A stretch of DNA of 64,000 bases from Pseudomonas brassicacearum (GCF_003732225.1 NZ_MOBJ01000007.1:62001-126000); one strand, 5' to 3'; positions 28,321-38,300 are shown, counted from the first letter of the stretch. Numbers and translations: made by a program. Notes: generated from the letters alone by a model not told the origin.

Positions 28321-28339
28321 ACATATTTACTATTTTTCC
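28321..28339 (+). promoter_or_regulatory. Shared motif, copy 1 (upstream of aldehyde dehydrogenase)
   Basis: ACATATTTACTATTTTTCC, 60 bases before the ALDH start. It matches 16 of 19 positions of a sequence upstream of the transporter operon at 31510-31528. It is a candidate operator or promoter element. Confidence 0.5.
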
Positions 28340-28398
28340 CCGGCAGCAGCCTGAGCCACCATCGATTGCACAATAAAAAGTCCAAGGAGCATCCGAAC

Positions 28399-29889
28399 GT
28401 GTTCGAGCTTGAATATTGGCAAGGCCAGGCCGCCGCGCTGCAGTTTCGTACCCAGGCGTTGATTGATGGCAAACAACGGCCGGCGCAATCCGGGCAAACC
28501 TTTACCGCGATCAACCCGGCCACTGGCGCCGTGTTGGCCGAGGTGGCCGCGTGCGGCAGTGAAGACGTCGATGCAGCGGTGATCAGCGCACGGCGGGCGT
28601 TTGAGTCGGGCGTGTGGTCGGCGCGTTCGCCCAGTGAGCGCAAACAGGTGCTGCTGCGTTTGGCCGAGCTGATCATGGCCAACCGCGAAGAACTGGCGCT
28701 GCTCGATTCGCTGAACATGGGCAAACCGGTGATGGATGCCTACACCATCGACGTGCCGGGCGCCGCCGGGGTGTTTCGCTGGTACGCCGAAAGCCTCGAC
28801 AAACTCTACGACCAGATCGCCCCGAGTGCGCAGAACGTGCTGGCGACCATCACCCGCGAAGCGCTCGGCGTGGTAGCAGCGGTGGTGCCGTGGAATTTTC
28901 CGTTGGACATGGCCGCGTGGAAACTCGCGCCGGCACTGGCGGCCGGCAATTCGGTGATCCTCAAACCGGCCGAGCAATCGCCGTTCTCCGCCTTGCGTCT
29001 GGGTGAGCTGGCGCTGGAAGCGGGTGTGCCGGCAGGCGTACTGAACGTGCTGCCGGGCCTCGGTGAACAGGCGGGCAAGGCCTTGGGTTTGCACCCGGAT
29101 ATCGATTGCCTGGTGTTCACCGGCTCGACCGAAGTCGGCAAATATTTCATGCAGTACTCGGCGCAGTCGAACCTCAAACAGGTGTGGCTGGAGTGCGGCG
29201 GCAAGAGCGCCAATCTGGTGTTCGCCGACTGTCAGGACCTTGACCTGGCGGCGCAGAAAGCTGCGTTCGGGATTTTCTTCAATCAGGGTGAAGTCTGTTC
29301 CGCCAACTCGCGGCTGCTGGTGGAGCGTTCGATTCATGACGAGTTCGTCGAGCGCCTCAAGGCCCAGGTCGAACGCTGGCAGCCGGGCGATCCGCTGGAC
29401 CCGTCGAGCACTGCTGGGGCGATTGTCGACAGCCGGCAAGCGGCGCGGATCATGAAGTTCATCCAGCAGGCTGAGCGTCAGGGAGCGAAGCGCGTGTGCG
29501 GTGGTCAGCAGTCGACCTTCAACGGCTCGGACAACTTCATTCAGCCGACGATTTTTACCGGCGTGACGGCGGACATGCCACTGTTTCGCGACGAGGTATT
29601 CGGCCCGGTATTGGCAGTCACTGCATTCGATGACGAGGCCCACGCCTTGCAACTGGCCAACGACAGCGTTTACGGTCTGGCGGCGTCACTGTGGACCGAC
29701 GACCTCAATCGCGCCCACCGCGTGGCGCGGCAATTACGTGCGGGTACAGTGTCGGTCAACAGCGTCGATGCGCTCGATGTGACGGTGCCTTTTGGCGGCG
29801 GCAAGCAGTCCGGTTTTGGCCGTGACCTGTCGCTGCACTCATTCGATAAATACACCCAGTTGAAGACCACCTGGTTTCAACTGCGCTGA
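28399..29889 (+). CDS. NAD(P)-dependent aldehyde dehydrogenase (PuuC/KauB-like)
   Basis: This 496-residue aldehyde dehydrogenase has catalytic Cys in FNQGEVCSANSR and Glu in WLECGGKSANLVF. The oxyanion Asn is in VVPWNFP. The closest subfamily by appearance is gamma-glutamyl-gamma-aminobutyraldehyde or omega-aminoaldehyde dehydrogenase. I choose the GTG at 28399, nine bases after AAGGAG; an upstream TTG would add 11 residues. It is 22 bases before an omega-aminotransferase, so the pair should convert an amine to an aldehyde and then to a carboxylate. The actual substrate is unknown. Confidence 0.88.
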   Translation: MFELEYWQGQAAALQFRTQALIDGKQRPAQSGQTFTAINPATGAVLAEVAACGSEDVDAAVISARRAFESGVWSARSPSERKQVLLRLAELIMANREELALLDSLNMGKPVMDAYTIDVPGAAGVFRWYAESLDKLYDQIAPSAQNVLATITREALGVVAAVVPWNFPLDMAAWKLAPALAAGNSVILKPAEQSPFSALRLGELALEAGVPAGVLNVLPGLGEQAGKALGLHPDIDCLVFTGSTEVGKYFMQYSAQSNLKQVWLECGGKSANLVFADCQDLDLAAQKAAFGIFFNQGEVCSANSRLLVERSIHDEFVERLKAQVERWQPGDPLDPSSTAGAIVDSRQAARIMKFIQQAERQGAKRVCGGQQSTFNGSDNFIQPTIFTGVTADMPLFRDEVFGPVLAVTAFDDEAHALQLANDSVYGLAASLWTDDLNRAHRVARQLRAGTVSVNSVDALDVTVPFGGGKQSGFGRDLSLHSFDKYTQLKTTWFQLR

Positions 29890-29911
29890 CAATAAAAACG
29901 GAGAACTGGCG

Positions 29912-31282
29912 ATGACCACCCCACGTGACACCCGCGACTACCAGGCCGCCGATGCTGCGCACCACATCCACGCGTTCGTCGATCAGAAAGCCCTCAACGA
30001 CGAGGGGCCACGGGTGATGGTCCGTGGCGACCGCCTGCATCTGTGGGACAACGACGGTCGGCGTTACCTCGATGGCATGTCCGGGTTGTGGTGCACCAAC
30101 CTCGGTTACGGGCGCAAGGACCTGGCGGCTGCGGCGAGCCAGCAGCTGGAGCAGTTGCCGTACTACAACATGTTTTTCCACACCACCCACCCGCAGGTGA
30201 TCGAGCTCTCCGAGCTGCTGTTCAGCCTGCTGCCGGGGCACTACAGCCACGCGATCTACACCAACTCCGGCTCCGAGGCCAACGAGGTGTTGATCCGCAC
30301 GGTACGGCGCTACTGGCAGGTGCTGGGCAAGCCCGAGAAGAAAATCATGATCGGCCGCTGGAACGGTTACCACGGCTCGACCCTGGCCGCCACCGCGCTG
30401 GGCGGGATGAAGTTCATGCACGAAATGGGCGGGATGATTCCGGACATCGCGCACATCGACGAACCGTACTTCTTCGCCCACGAAGGCAACCTCACGCCAG
30501 CCGAGTTTGGTCTGCGGGCGGCGCGTCAACTCGAAGAAAAGATTCTTGAACTGGGTGCCGACAAGGTCGCCGGGTTTATCGCCGAGCCATTCCAGGGCGC
30601 TGGCGGAATGATCTTCCCGCCAGAAAGCTACTGGCCGGAAATTCAGCGGATCTGCCGCAAGTACGACGTGCTGCTGTGCGCCGATGAAGTGATCGGCGGT
30701 TTCGGTCGTACCGGCGAATGGTTCGCCCACGAGCACTTTGGTTTTGAACCCGACACCTTGTCCATCGCCAAGGGCCTGACCTCGGGTTACATCCCCATGG
30801 GCGGGCTGATTTTGTCCAAGCGCATGGCACAGGTGCTGGTGGAGCAGGGCGGGGTGTTTGCCCACGGCCTGACCTATTCCGGGCACCCGGTCGCGGCGGC
30901 GGTGGCGATTGCCAACCTCAAGGCCTTGCGCGATGAAGGCGTGGTCACGCGGATCAAGGATGACATCGGGCCGTACCTGCAAAAGTGCCTGCGCGAAGTG
31001 TTCGGTAATCACCCGTTGGTGGGTGATATCCAGGGCGTGGGCATGGTTGCGGCCTTGCAGTTGGCCGAGGACAAAACCAGCCGCAAACGCTTCGCCAACG
31101 AGAACGACATCGCCTGGCGCTGCCGCACGATTGGTTTCGAAGAGGGGGTGATCATTCGTTCGACCCTGGGCCGGATGATCATGGCCCCGGCGCTGATTGC
31201 CACGCGTGAAGAAGTCGATGAACTGGTCGGCAAAACCTTGCGTGCGGTGGATCGTACGGCGCAGGAGTACGGCCGGCTCTGA
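29912..31282 (+). CDS. Class III omega-aminotransferase (PLP-dependent)
   Basis: This 456-residue fold-type I aminotransferase has the PLP lysine in LSIAKGLTSGYIPMGG. The Asp that binds the pyridine ring is in LLCADEVIGGFGRTG. TNSGSEANE binds phosphate. It resembles SpuC-type polyamine:pyruvate and beta-alanine:pyruvate aminotransferases (YYNMFFHTTHPQVIELSELL). AACGGAG lies about eight bases before the ATG. Paired with the aldehyde dehydrogenase, it would deaminate a small diamine or omega-amino acid. The downstream ABC transporter likely brings in that substrate or a precursor. Confidence 0.9.
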   Translation: MTTPRDTRDYQAADAAHHIHAFVDQKALNDEGPRVMVRGDRLHLWDNDGRRYLDGMSGLWCTNLGYGRKDLAAAASQQLEQLPYYNMFFHTTHPQVIELSELLFSLLPGHYSHAIYTNSGSEANEVLIRTVRRYWQVLGKPEKKIMIGRWNGYHGSTLAATALGGMKFMHEMGGMIPDIAHIDEPYFFAHEGNLTPAEFGLRAARQLEEKILELGADKVAGFIAEPFQGAGGMIFPPESYWPEIQRICRKYDVLLCADEVIGGFGRTGEWFAHEHFGFEPDTLSIAKGLTSGYIPMGGLILSKRMAQVLVEQGGVFAHGLTYSGHPVAAAVAIANLKALRDEGVVTRIKDDIGPYLQKCLREVFGNHPLVGDIQGVGMVAALQLAEDKTSRKRFANENDIAWRCRTIGFEEGVIIRSTLGRMIMAPALIATREEVDELVGKTLRAVDRTAQEYGRL

Positions 31283-31309
31283 GATTGCCGGAAGGTCCTG
31301 CGGACCTTA

Positions 31310-31400
31310 ATCGCGAGCAAGCTCGCTCCCACATTGGATGGGTGTCGGTCTCGGTAATGTGACCAACGCAGATCCCTGTGGGGCGAGCTTGCTCGCGATT
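31310..31400. repeat. REP doublet, family B (inverted pair)
   Basis: Inverted family-B copies lie directly after the aminotransferase stop. They probably separate the catabolic operon from the transporter operon. Confidence 0.85.
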
Positions 31401-31509
31401 GCTTTTGCCCATTCAACCCATTCCCCACGTCTTGCACCCACCCCGGGCATCCCCGCCCATGGCGCCCTTTTGCAGTGCGCGCTACCGAGGTTTTTCTTCA
31501 TTCGCGGCG

Positions 31510-31528
31510 ACATATTTCCTCGTTTTCC
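31510..31528 (+). promoter_or_regulatory. Shared motif, copy 2 (upstream of ABC transporter)
   Basis: ACATATTTCCTCGTTTTCC, 154 bases before the binding-protein start, in the gene-free stretch 31283-31681. It pairs with copy 1 at 28321-28339; both follow a T-rich run and a GCGAC-like word. Confidence 0.5.
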
Positions 31529-31681
31529 TATGGTCTCCCTTGGGCCAACATCAACCTTGCCAGTCAGCCGAACGCTGACCACCTTAAGGTCCATTCAGAG
31601 ACCGCACCGAGTCACTGTTCGAGGCCGCTGGCCGTACTGCCCCGCAAGACAAAACTAAATCAACAGCTGTGGGAGTGCTCC

Positions 31682-32668
31682 ATGATCAAGTCCTTGCTAA
31701 CCCGTTTCGCTCAACCCCTCGCCATCACCGCCATCGCTGCCGGGGTCGCCACCAGCGCCCAGGCCGGCACCCTGTCCATCGGCCACACCACGTGGGTCGG
31801 CTACGGCACGTTGTACCTTGCCCAGGACATGGGTTACTTCAAGGAGAACGGCCTGACCGTCGAACTGCCGGTGGTGGAAGAGGCCTCGATGTACATGGCC
31901 GCCCAAGCCTCGGGTCAGTTATCCGGCTCGGCCTCGACCATCGATGAAGTGCTCAAGTACCGTCCGCAGTTCTGCTTCAAGGCAGTCGCGGCACTGGATG
32001 ACAGCCATGGTGGCGACGGTGTGTTGGTGGGCAAGGACGTCATGAGTCTGCAAGAGCTCAAAGGCAAAGCCGTGGCGGTGAACGAAGGTTCGACCTCGCA
32101 GTTCTGGCTCTCGTACCTGCTGAAAAAGAACGGCATGAAAATGAGCGACATCACCGTGCAGAACATGACCGCCGACGATGCCGCCACCGCGTTCATCGCC
32201 GGTCGTGTGCCGGCCGCCGTGACCTGGGAACCCCATCTGTCGATGGTCCGCGACAAGAAGCAAGGCAAAGTACTGATCGACAGCAGCACCACCCCCGGCG
32301 TGATCGTCGACGTGGTGGCGCTCAACTGCAACGTCATCGAAAAACAACCGGAGGACGTCAAAGCGCTGGTCGCCGGTTTGTACAAAGCGGTGAAGTACAC
32401 CCAGGACCATCCGGACGAGGCCTACGCAATCATGGCCAAAGGCGTCGGCGGTTACCTCGCCGATCCGAAGGAACTGGCCGCTGCCGCCAAAGGCGTGCGC
32501 TTCTACGATCAGGCGATGAGCGAAAAACTCCTCGGCTCGCCGGGCAACCCGGGTGACAGCGCGGCGCTGATAAAAATCGCCAATGAAACCGCCAGCGAAC
32601 TGCAAGGCAAGCCCTACAACGTCAGCCACGACGAACTGGTCGACAACCGCTTCGTCAGCCCGCTGTAG
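31682..32668 (+). CDS. ABC transporter periplasmic binding protein, NitT/TauT (SsuA-like) family
   Basis: This 328-residue protein has a signal peptide cut after TSAQA. The mature start (GTLSIGHTTWVGYGTLYLAQ) and AVNEGSTSQFWLSYLLKKNG fit the NMT1/SsuA-type periplasmic-binding fold used for taurine, sulfonates, nitrate and thiamine precursors. The substrate is not evident. GGGAG lies close before the ATG at 31682; the longer in-frame extension runs through intergenic DNA. It is first of a three-gene import operon (binding protein, permease, ATPase). Confidence 0.9.
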   Translation: MIKSLLTRFAQPLAITAIAAGVATSAQAGTLSIGHTTWVGYGTLYLAQDMGYFKENGLTVELPVVEEASMYMAAQASGQLSGSASTIDEVLKYRPQFCFKAVAALDDSHGGDGVLVGKDVMSLQELKGKAVAVNEGSTSQFWLSYLLKKNGMKMSDITVQNMTADDAATAFIAGRVPAAVTWEPHLSMVRDKKQGKVLIDSSTTPGVIVDVVALNCNVIEKQPEDVKALVAGLYKAVKYTQDHPDEAYAIMAKGVGGYLADPKELAAAAKGVRFYDQAMSEKLLGSPGNPGDSAALIKIANETASELQGKPYNVSHDELVDNRFVSPL

Positions 32669-32677
32669 GAGGTGGCC

Positions 32678-33468
32678 ATGTTCAAGCGAAATTCATGGTT
32701 GAGCCGCTGCATCACGCCCAAGACCGGCTTGCCGGTCAAGGTGATCTGGAGCGCCAGCGGCCTGGCCTGGGTGCTGCTGGTCGGCCTTTGGGCCGGGTTG
32801 TCTTATGGTGGCGTGGTGCCGGGCATGTTCCTGCCGACACCCGGCGCGGTACTCGATGCCGCCGTGCGCCTGGCGCGCGACGGCACACTCGGGGTCCACG
32901 TTTGGGCGAGCCTGGAAGTGGTGATGGTCGGCTTCATCGTCTCGTCGCTGGTGGCGGTGCCGTTGGGGCTGCTGATGGGCAGCTTCCGCATCGTCCAGGC
33001 GTTCCTCGAACCGATGGTCAACTTCATCCGCTACCTGCCGGTGACCTCGTTTGTGCCGCTGTTCATCCTGTGGATCGGCATCGGTCTGGAGCAGCGGGTC
33101 TCGGTGATCATCTTCGGCGTGTTCTTCCAGCAATTGGTGATGATCGCCGATGTCTCCAAAGGCATCTCCAAGGACCTGATCAACGCCTCATACACCCTCG
33201 GTTCGAACCGCCGCGACGCGGTGCTGCACGTGATCGCCCCGGCCTCGTTGCCGGGTGTGCTCGACACCTTGCGCGTCACCATGGGCTGGGCCTGGACGTA
33301 CCTGGTGGTCGCCGAACTGGTGGCCGCTTCCAGTGGCCTCGGCTACCTGAGCCTCAAAGCCATGCGCGGCTTTCAGGTGGATGTGATCTTTCTGGCAATC
33401 GCGATCATCGGCCTGCTGGGCCTGGTCACCGATCAATTGTTCCGTTTCCTTCGACTGAGGATCGCCGC

Positions 33469-33481
<13 letters not shown>
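32678..33481 (+). CDS. ABC transporter permease, NitT/TauT family
   Basis: This 267-residue membrane protein has about six helices and the EAA-type loop KDLINASYTLGSNRRDAVLH, which contacts the ATPase. The N-terminal helix (VIWSASGLAWVLLVGLWAGL) follows a short cytoplasmic tail. AGGAGG ends five bases before the ATG at 32678, so this start is preferred over a GTG two codons earlier. Its 3' end overlaps the ATPase start by 13 bases, which implies coupled translation. Confidence 0.92.
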
Positions 33482-34281
<800 letters not shown>

Positions 34282-34305
<24 letters not shown>

Positions 34306-35090
34306 TCGGCTGCCCGCCGTGGCGAAGGGGGGCGGCGGTTATGGGGTTCGGGCCAACACATGACCCGTAGCAGCTGCCGAGCCCGCGAGGCTGCGTTCGG
34401 CCGCACAGCGGTCGTCAAATCAGGCAGCGCGTTCTTCCCGTTAAGTTCTGTGCTCAGGATTGGCGAGGACTTTGTCCGAACGCTGCCCGCCTCGAACGCA
34501 GCCTCGCAGGCTCGGCAGCTGCTACGGATTGCGTACTGGCTTAACGGCCTGTACGGGGCTGGGGCAATGCATGACGAGTTGGAGGAGGCACATTAATCGG
34601 CTGCCCGCCGTGGCGAAGGGGGGCGGCGGTTATGGGGTTCGGGGCAACACATGACCCGTAGCAGCCGCCGAGCCCGCGAGGCTGCGTTCGGCCGCACAGC
34701 GGTCGTCAAATCAGGCAGCGTGTTCTTCCCGTTAAATTCTGTGCTTAGGATTGGCGAGGACTTTGTCCTCGAACGCAGCCTCGCAGGCTCGGCAGCTGCT
34801 ACGGATTGCGTACTGGCTTAACGGCCTGTACGGGGCTGGGGCAATGCATGACGAGTTGGAGGAGGCGCATTAATCGGCTGCCCGCCGTGGCAAAGGGGGG
34901 CGGCGGTTATGGGGTTCGGGGCAACACATGACCCGTAGCAGCTGCCGAGCCCGCGAGGCTGCGTTCGGCCGCACAGCGGTCGTCAAATCAGGCAGCGCGT
35001 TCTTCCCGTTAAGTTCTTTGCTTAGGATTGGCGAGGACTTTGTCCTCGAACGCAGCCTCGCAGGCTCGGCAGCTGCTACGGATTGCGTAC
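34282..35090 (+). repeat. Three tandem copies of a ~280-bp unit carrying the ATPase tail and a REP doublet
   Basis: Copy 1 is 34282-34572 (291 bases), copy 2 is 34573-34849 (277) and copy 3 is 34850-35090 (truncated). Each starts with the last seven sense codons and stop of the ABC ATPase, then TAATCGGCTGCCCGCC. An inverted pair of a third REP family (GTAGCAGCTGCCGAGCC...) follows, and full copies end GGGGCAATGCAT. Copies 2 and 3 differ from the gene by synonymous changes (GAT to GAC, CTG to TTG). Copy 1 has a 14-base insertion inside the REP spacer. There is no true gene in this region; frames of 61-78 codons that end in the repeated tail are by-products. Confidence 0.92.
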
Positions 35091-35109
35091 ATCAGGGCAA
35101 GCCCCTCGC

Positions 35110-36435
35110 CTAAATCCTGCTGATGGACGAACCCGGGAGCTGTTGCGGCGCCTGAGCCGAAAAGTTCAGGGTGACTGTGAAGCGGTTCTTTTCCGGCGCG
35201 ACCTCGATGTGCCAGCCCAGTTTTGCGCAGAGCTGGCGCATCAGTTCGAGCCCGAGGCCGTAGCCGAAATCGGCGGATTCCTGATGCTGTTGGGTGTCGC
35301 GTATCCGGTTGACGATGCGCAGTTGCAGCTGTTCGAAGGTGATCTCGACGCTGCCATCGTCAGCGTATTGCAAGGCATTGCGCAGAAAGTTACCCACAAC
35401 GATGCGGCACGCGGTCAGGGGCAGCCGGCAAGGTTCGTCGCTGATGTGCAGGATCAATTCGATATCGCGTTTGCCAATCAGGTAGCGGTGTTCTTCTATC
35501 AGCTCATTGAGTAGCTGGCGCATGTCGAGCGCTTCTTCCGGTAGCGCTTCCGGGCTCTCGCGGCTCATCCACAACAAGGTCTCGGCAATCCGTTGCATGT
35601 TCAGCACCGAGCGCTCGATCCGCTGCAAGGGCGGCGGCAGTTCGCCGCCGGACTGCACGGCGAGCAATTCCACATTGGCCTTGAGCACCGCCAACGGCGT
35701 ACGCAGTTCATGGCTGGTGTAGCGCAGCAGACGCTCCTCACGCAGGCTCGCGGCTTTGACCTGTTGCACGCTGTGGGCCAGCGAATCCGCCAGCACATTG
35801 AACTCGCGAAAAATGAAATGCGGTCGGCCATTCGGCGCCGCATCGAGGCTTTCCAGGGTGGTCGACCATTGCGTCAGCCGACCGAGCGGCCGGACCACCC
35901 ACCACACCAGCAGGGCGATGATGATCAGCGCGGGAACGAACACCGCCAGACCGATCATGCTGATCATCGCCAACTCGTGTTCCAGGTAGGCATCGGACAA
36001 CGGCGTCTCAACCACGCCACCTTCTTCATGGTCGTGATCGGTGTCGTACATATACAGCGTTTTACCGTCGTACAACGGGTGGATCAGAATGGCCGTGCCG
36101 TCATCATCGTCATCGGAGTCCATGTCGCCGAAGAACTGCACGGCGCCAAACACCATGCTCGGCTTGGTGTCGAGCAGGTCACGGACCTCTTTCGGCAGGG
36201 CCTCCTTACCGACAGCACTTTTCAGGAAGTAATTATCGGGCGGCGGAGTCGTCGGGTCCTGCTGGTAATGCCGGGCGAAGTATTGCGCTTCCTCTTCCAT
36301 CATCGCGCTGGCGGTAAACAGCAACCCGCGCATGGTGTACACCGGCAGTAACTGGTTATAGATGATCAGCACCACGGCAATGATCAACAGCAGGCTGCCG
36401 CTGATCACCCACTTCAGGCTCAGGCCTTTGCGCAT
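35110..36435 (-). CDS. Sensor histidine kinase, two-component system
   Basis: This 441-residue inner-membrane kinase has helices at ~8-30 and ~158-182 with a periplasmic sensor between. The sensor has unusual acidic and His-rich patches (DMDSDDDDDG at ~104-113, DTDHDHEE at ~131-138). The H-box is RYTSHELRTPLA (H243), the N-box VVGNFLRNALQYA, and the G-box FGYGLGLELMRQL. The C-terminus is normal up to VTLNFSAQAP, but its last few codons are read from a fragment antisense to an ABC ATPase, so the native tail may have been replaced. The start (ATG at 36433-36435) overlaps the response regulator by 16 bases. Confidence 0.92.
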   Translation of the reverse strand: MRKGLSLKWVISGSLLLIIAVVLIIYNQLLPVYTMRGLLFTASAMMEEEAQYFARHYQQDPTTPPPDNYFLKSAVGKEALPKEVRDLLDTKPSMVFGAVQFFGDMDSDDDDDGTAILIHPLYDGKTLYMYDTDHDHEEGGVVETPLSDAYLEHELAMISMIGLAVFVPALIIIALLVWWVVRPLGRLTQWSTTLESLDAAPNGRPHFIFREFNVLADSLAHSVQQVKAASLREERLLRYTSHELRTPLAVLKANVELLAVQSGGELPPPLQRIERSVLNMQRIAETLLWMSRESPEALPEEALDMRQLLNELIEEHRYLIGKRDIELILHISDEPCRLPLTACRIVVGNFLRNALQYADDGSVEITFEQLQLRIVNRIRDTQQHQESADFGYGLGLELMRQLCAKLGWHIEVAPEKNRFTVTLNFSAQAPQQLPGSSISRI

Positions 36436-37115
36436 GTCGTCCCCAACTGAACACCGATACCGGGCAAGGTGTGGATCAGTGCGGTTTCGAAGTCCTTGTC
36501 GACGGCCTTGCGCAGACGGTGCATGTGCACCTTGAGCGTGTTGCTGTCCGGCAGTTCGTCGCCCCAGATCGCTGCTTCGAGACGCTCGCGATTGACCGGC
36601 GCGGGACTGGCGCGCATCAGGCATTCGAGCAACGTCCAGCCGGTCGGTGACAGGTGCAGCTCCTGACCGTTGCGACTGACCTTGCGGGTTGAAAGATCCA
36701 TGATCAGGTCGGCGACTTGCAGCCGACTGGCCTGACCACTGCGGCGCAGGCTCAGGGCACGAATCCGTGCAACCAGTTCCGGTAGTTCGAACGGCTTGAC
36801 CAGATAATCGTCGGCCCCGACCGAGAAACTCGCCAGCTTGTCGGCCAAGGCATCCAGCGAGGTGAGCATCAGAATCGGTGTCTGATTGCCGTGCTCGCGC
36901 AACTTTTTGCACACCTGCTGACCGTCCAGGCGCGGCAGCATGATGTCCAGCAAGATCACGTCATAGTGCTGAGCGAGCGCCAGGTTCAAACCCATCTGCC
37001 CATCACTGGCGTGGTCGCAGACAATCCCGGTGATCTCCAGGTACTCGATGACAGTGTTCGCCAGGTCGAGGTTGTCTTCGACCAACAGCAGATGAATATG
37101 CACGCACAGACCCAC
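36420..37115 (-). CDS. OmpR-family response regulator
   Basis: This 231-residue regulator has a receiver domain (IHLLLVEDNLDLANTV, phospho-Asp in DVILLDIMLPRLDG, Lys in DDYLVKPFELPEL). A winged-helix DNA-binding domain follows (LHLSPTGWTLLECLMRA, NTLKVHMHRLRKAVD). It is first in the operon with the kinase. The start is uncertain: a GTG at 37113-37115 gives MGLCVHIH, and another GTG at 37101-37103 gives MHIHLLLVEDN, which looks more like family N-termini. The cognate signal is unknown; the acidic sensor of the partner suggests a cation or cationic peptide. Confidence 0.92.
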   Translation of the reverse strand: MGLCVHIHLLLVEDNLDLANTVIEYLEITGIVCDHASDGQMGLNLALAQHYDVILLDIMLPRLDGQQVCKKLREHGNQTPILMLTSLDALADKLASFSVGADDYLVKPFELPELVARIRALSLRRSGQASRLQVADLIMDLSTRKVSRNGQELHLSPTGWTLLECLMRASPAPVNRERLEAAIWGDELPDSNTLKVHMHRLRKAVDKDFETALIHTLPGIGVQLGTTCAKA

Positions 37116-37232
37116 GGTTTTTCACTAGTGGGGCAGAGGATAGCGGAGTTACCTTTCATCGCGACAATGTTCACCTGACGTTAACCCGCTGCTCCTTATC
37201 GTGACGGCGTGTTTCAACAACAGGACCTCGAC

Positions 37233-37493
37233 ATGCAACCCGCAGGCTCGGAAAAGGAAGGCGACCACTACACCGCACAGTTTGTTTTTTGCTTGCTGCT
37301 GGTGCTGTGCATCGCCCTTGGCATGGGCATTTATATCTCCAAACTGAATACCTGGATCAGCAAGAAAAAAGCCTATTTGGCAACCCACTCGCTCGAGTGT
37401 GGCAAAGGGCAGGGCGCATTCATCATCGACCCCAGCGGTAAGCGCAATAATTGCTATTTTGTTGAAGATGCCGAGGCGGCTGAAGCTGAATAG
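37233..37493 (+). CDS. Small single-pass membrane protein divergent from the two-component system
   Basis: This 86-residue protein has one hydrophobic helix (FVFCLLLVLCIALGMGIYIS, residues ~19-38). A Lys-rich segment (KLNTWISKKKAY) follows, then a C-terminal part with two cysteines (LECGKG, NNCYFVED) that may form a disulfide if periplasmic. It starts about 118 bases from the response regulator and points away from it, so it could be a target or accessory of that system. The start is an ATG after CAGGA. I do not recognise the family. Confidence 0.7.
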   Translation: MQPAGSEKEGDHYTAQFVFCLLLVLCIALGMGIYISKLNTWISKKKAYLATHSLECGKGQGAFIIDPSGKRNNCYFVEDAEAAEAE

Positions 37494-37537
37494 CGGGCAG
37501 TACCGGTGGCATCCGCGCGCAAATCGTACGCAAATCC

Positions 37538-37566
37538 GTAGGAGCTGCCGCAGGCTGCGATCTTTC
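37538..37566 (+). repeat. REP element, family A (single)
   Basis: A single copy with core TAGGAGCTGCCGCAGGCTG, ending in GCGATCTTT. It lies in the 264-base gap between the small membrane protein and ogt. Confidence 0.85.
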
Positions 37567-37757
37567 AGGGCAACCAACACTTAACTGCCAGGCAATAGGC
37601 AGTGCGGGTGGCATCAGCCTACAAAATTCAACCGCAAGAAACGTAGTTCTTGCGTTTAAACACACAATTACTCTGAATGCGTCCTCTGACAAAGATGAAC
37701 GATCGCCTTCAACGTCCAACGACGTCCGAAGCCCCCGTCGGATCAAGGAGTCAAACC

Positions 37758-38258
37758 ATGTCGTACGTATTCAAACTGATGAAATCCCCTGTTGGCACCC
37801 TCACCCTGGTCGCCAAAGGCAGCAAACTCTGCGCGATCTTGTGGGAAAACGACAAACCCGACCGCGTTCGCCTCGGCCCATTGCACGAAGATATCCACAG
37901 CCCGGTGCTGCTGGAGGCTGAGCGCCAACTCAATCAGTACTTTGCGGGTGAGCGTGATTGCTTTGAGCTGGAGCTTGATTTTGCCGGCACTGACTTTCAG
38001 CAGAAGGTTTGGCACGCGCTGCTGACCATTCCGTTTGGGGAGACGCGGAGCTATAGCCAGATTGCGGTGCAGATTGGTAATCCGAAAGCGGTTCGGGCTG
38101 TTGGCGCCGCGAACGGTAAAAATCCGCTCTCGATTGTTGCGCCTTGCCATCGGGTGATTGGGGCTTCAGGGAGCTTGACCGGGTTTGCGGGTGGGTTGGG
38201 GGCGAAGCAGTTTTTGTTGGGGTTGGAGGGGAGGGGGACGTTGGGGTTGGCTTTCTGA
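37758..38258 (+). CDS. ogt: Methylated-DNA--protein-cysteine methyltransferase
   Basis: This 166-residue suicide repair protein removes O6-alkyl groups from guanine. The acceptor Cys lies in SIVAPCHRVIGASGSL, after the DNA-binding helix (SYSQIAVQIGNPKAVRAVGA) with its Arg finger. AAGGAG precedes the ATG at 37758 by eight bases. The upstream in-frame extension is not conserved in look. The 3' end of the gene is extremely G-rich on the coding strand, with five G-runs in about 45 bases. The gene flanks the low-GC accessory segment and marks its left chromosomal edge. Confidence 0.94.
   Translation: MSYVFKLMKSPVGTLTLVAKGSKLCAILWENDKPDRVRLGPLHEDIHSPVLLEAERQLNQYFAGERDCFELELDFAGTDFQQKVWHALLTIPFGETRSYSQIAVQIGNPKAVRAVGAANGKNPLSIVAPCHRVIGASGSLTGFAGGLGAKQFLLGLEGRGTLGLAF
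38219..38246 (+). other. Predicted G-quadruplex motif in the ogt 3' end
   Basis: Four runs of at least four G (38219-38222, 38228-38231, 38233-38237, 38243-38246) are separated by loops of five, one and five bases. A further G5 lies at about 38260. This meets the common G4 rule on the coding strand. Confidence 0.6.
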
Positions 38259-38300
38259 AGGGGGTTGGGCGAATTGCGTCAGCAGTGGAGAAGGTGAGCT

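Noticed and set aside
32695..33468. N-terminal extension of the ABC ATPase frame
   Set aside because: It overlaps the permease in another frame; the real start is the ATG at 33469 with an RBS.
34360..35113. Small frames of 61-78 codons inside the tandem units
   Set aside because: They are identical by-products of repeat DNA and lack ribosome sites and domains.
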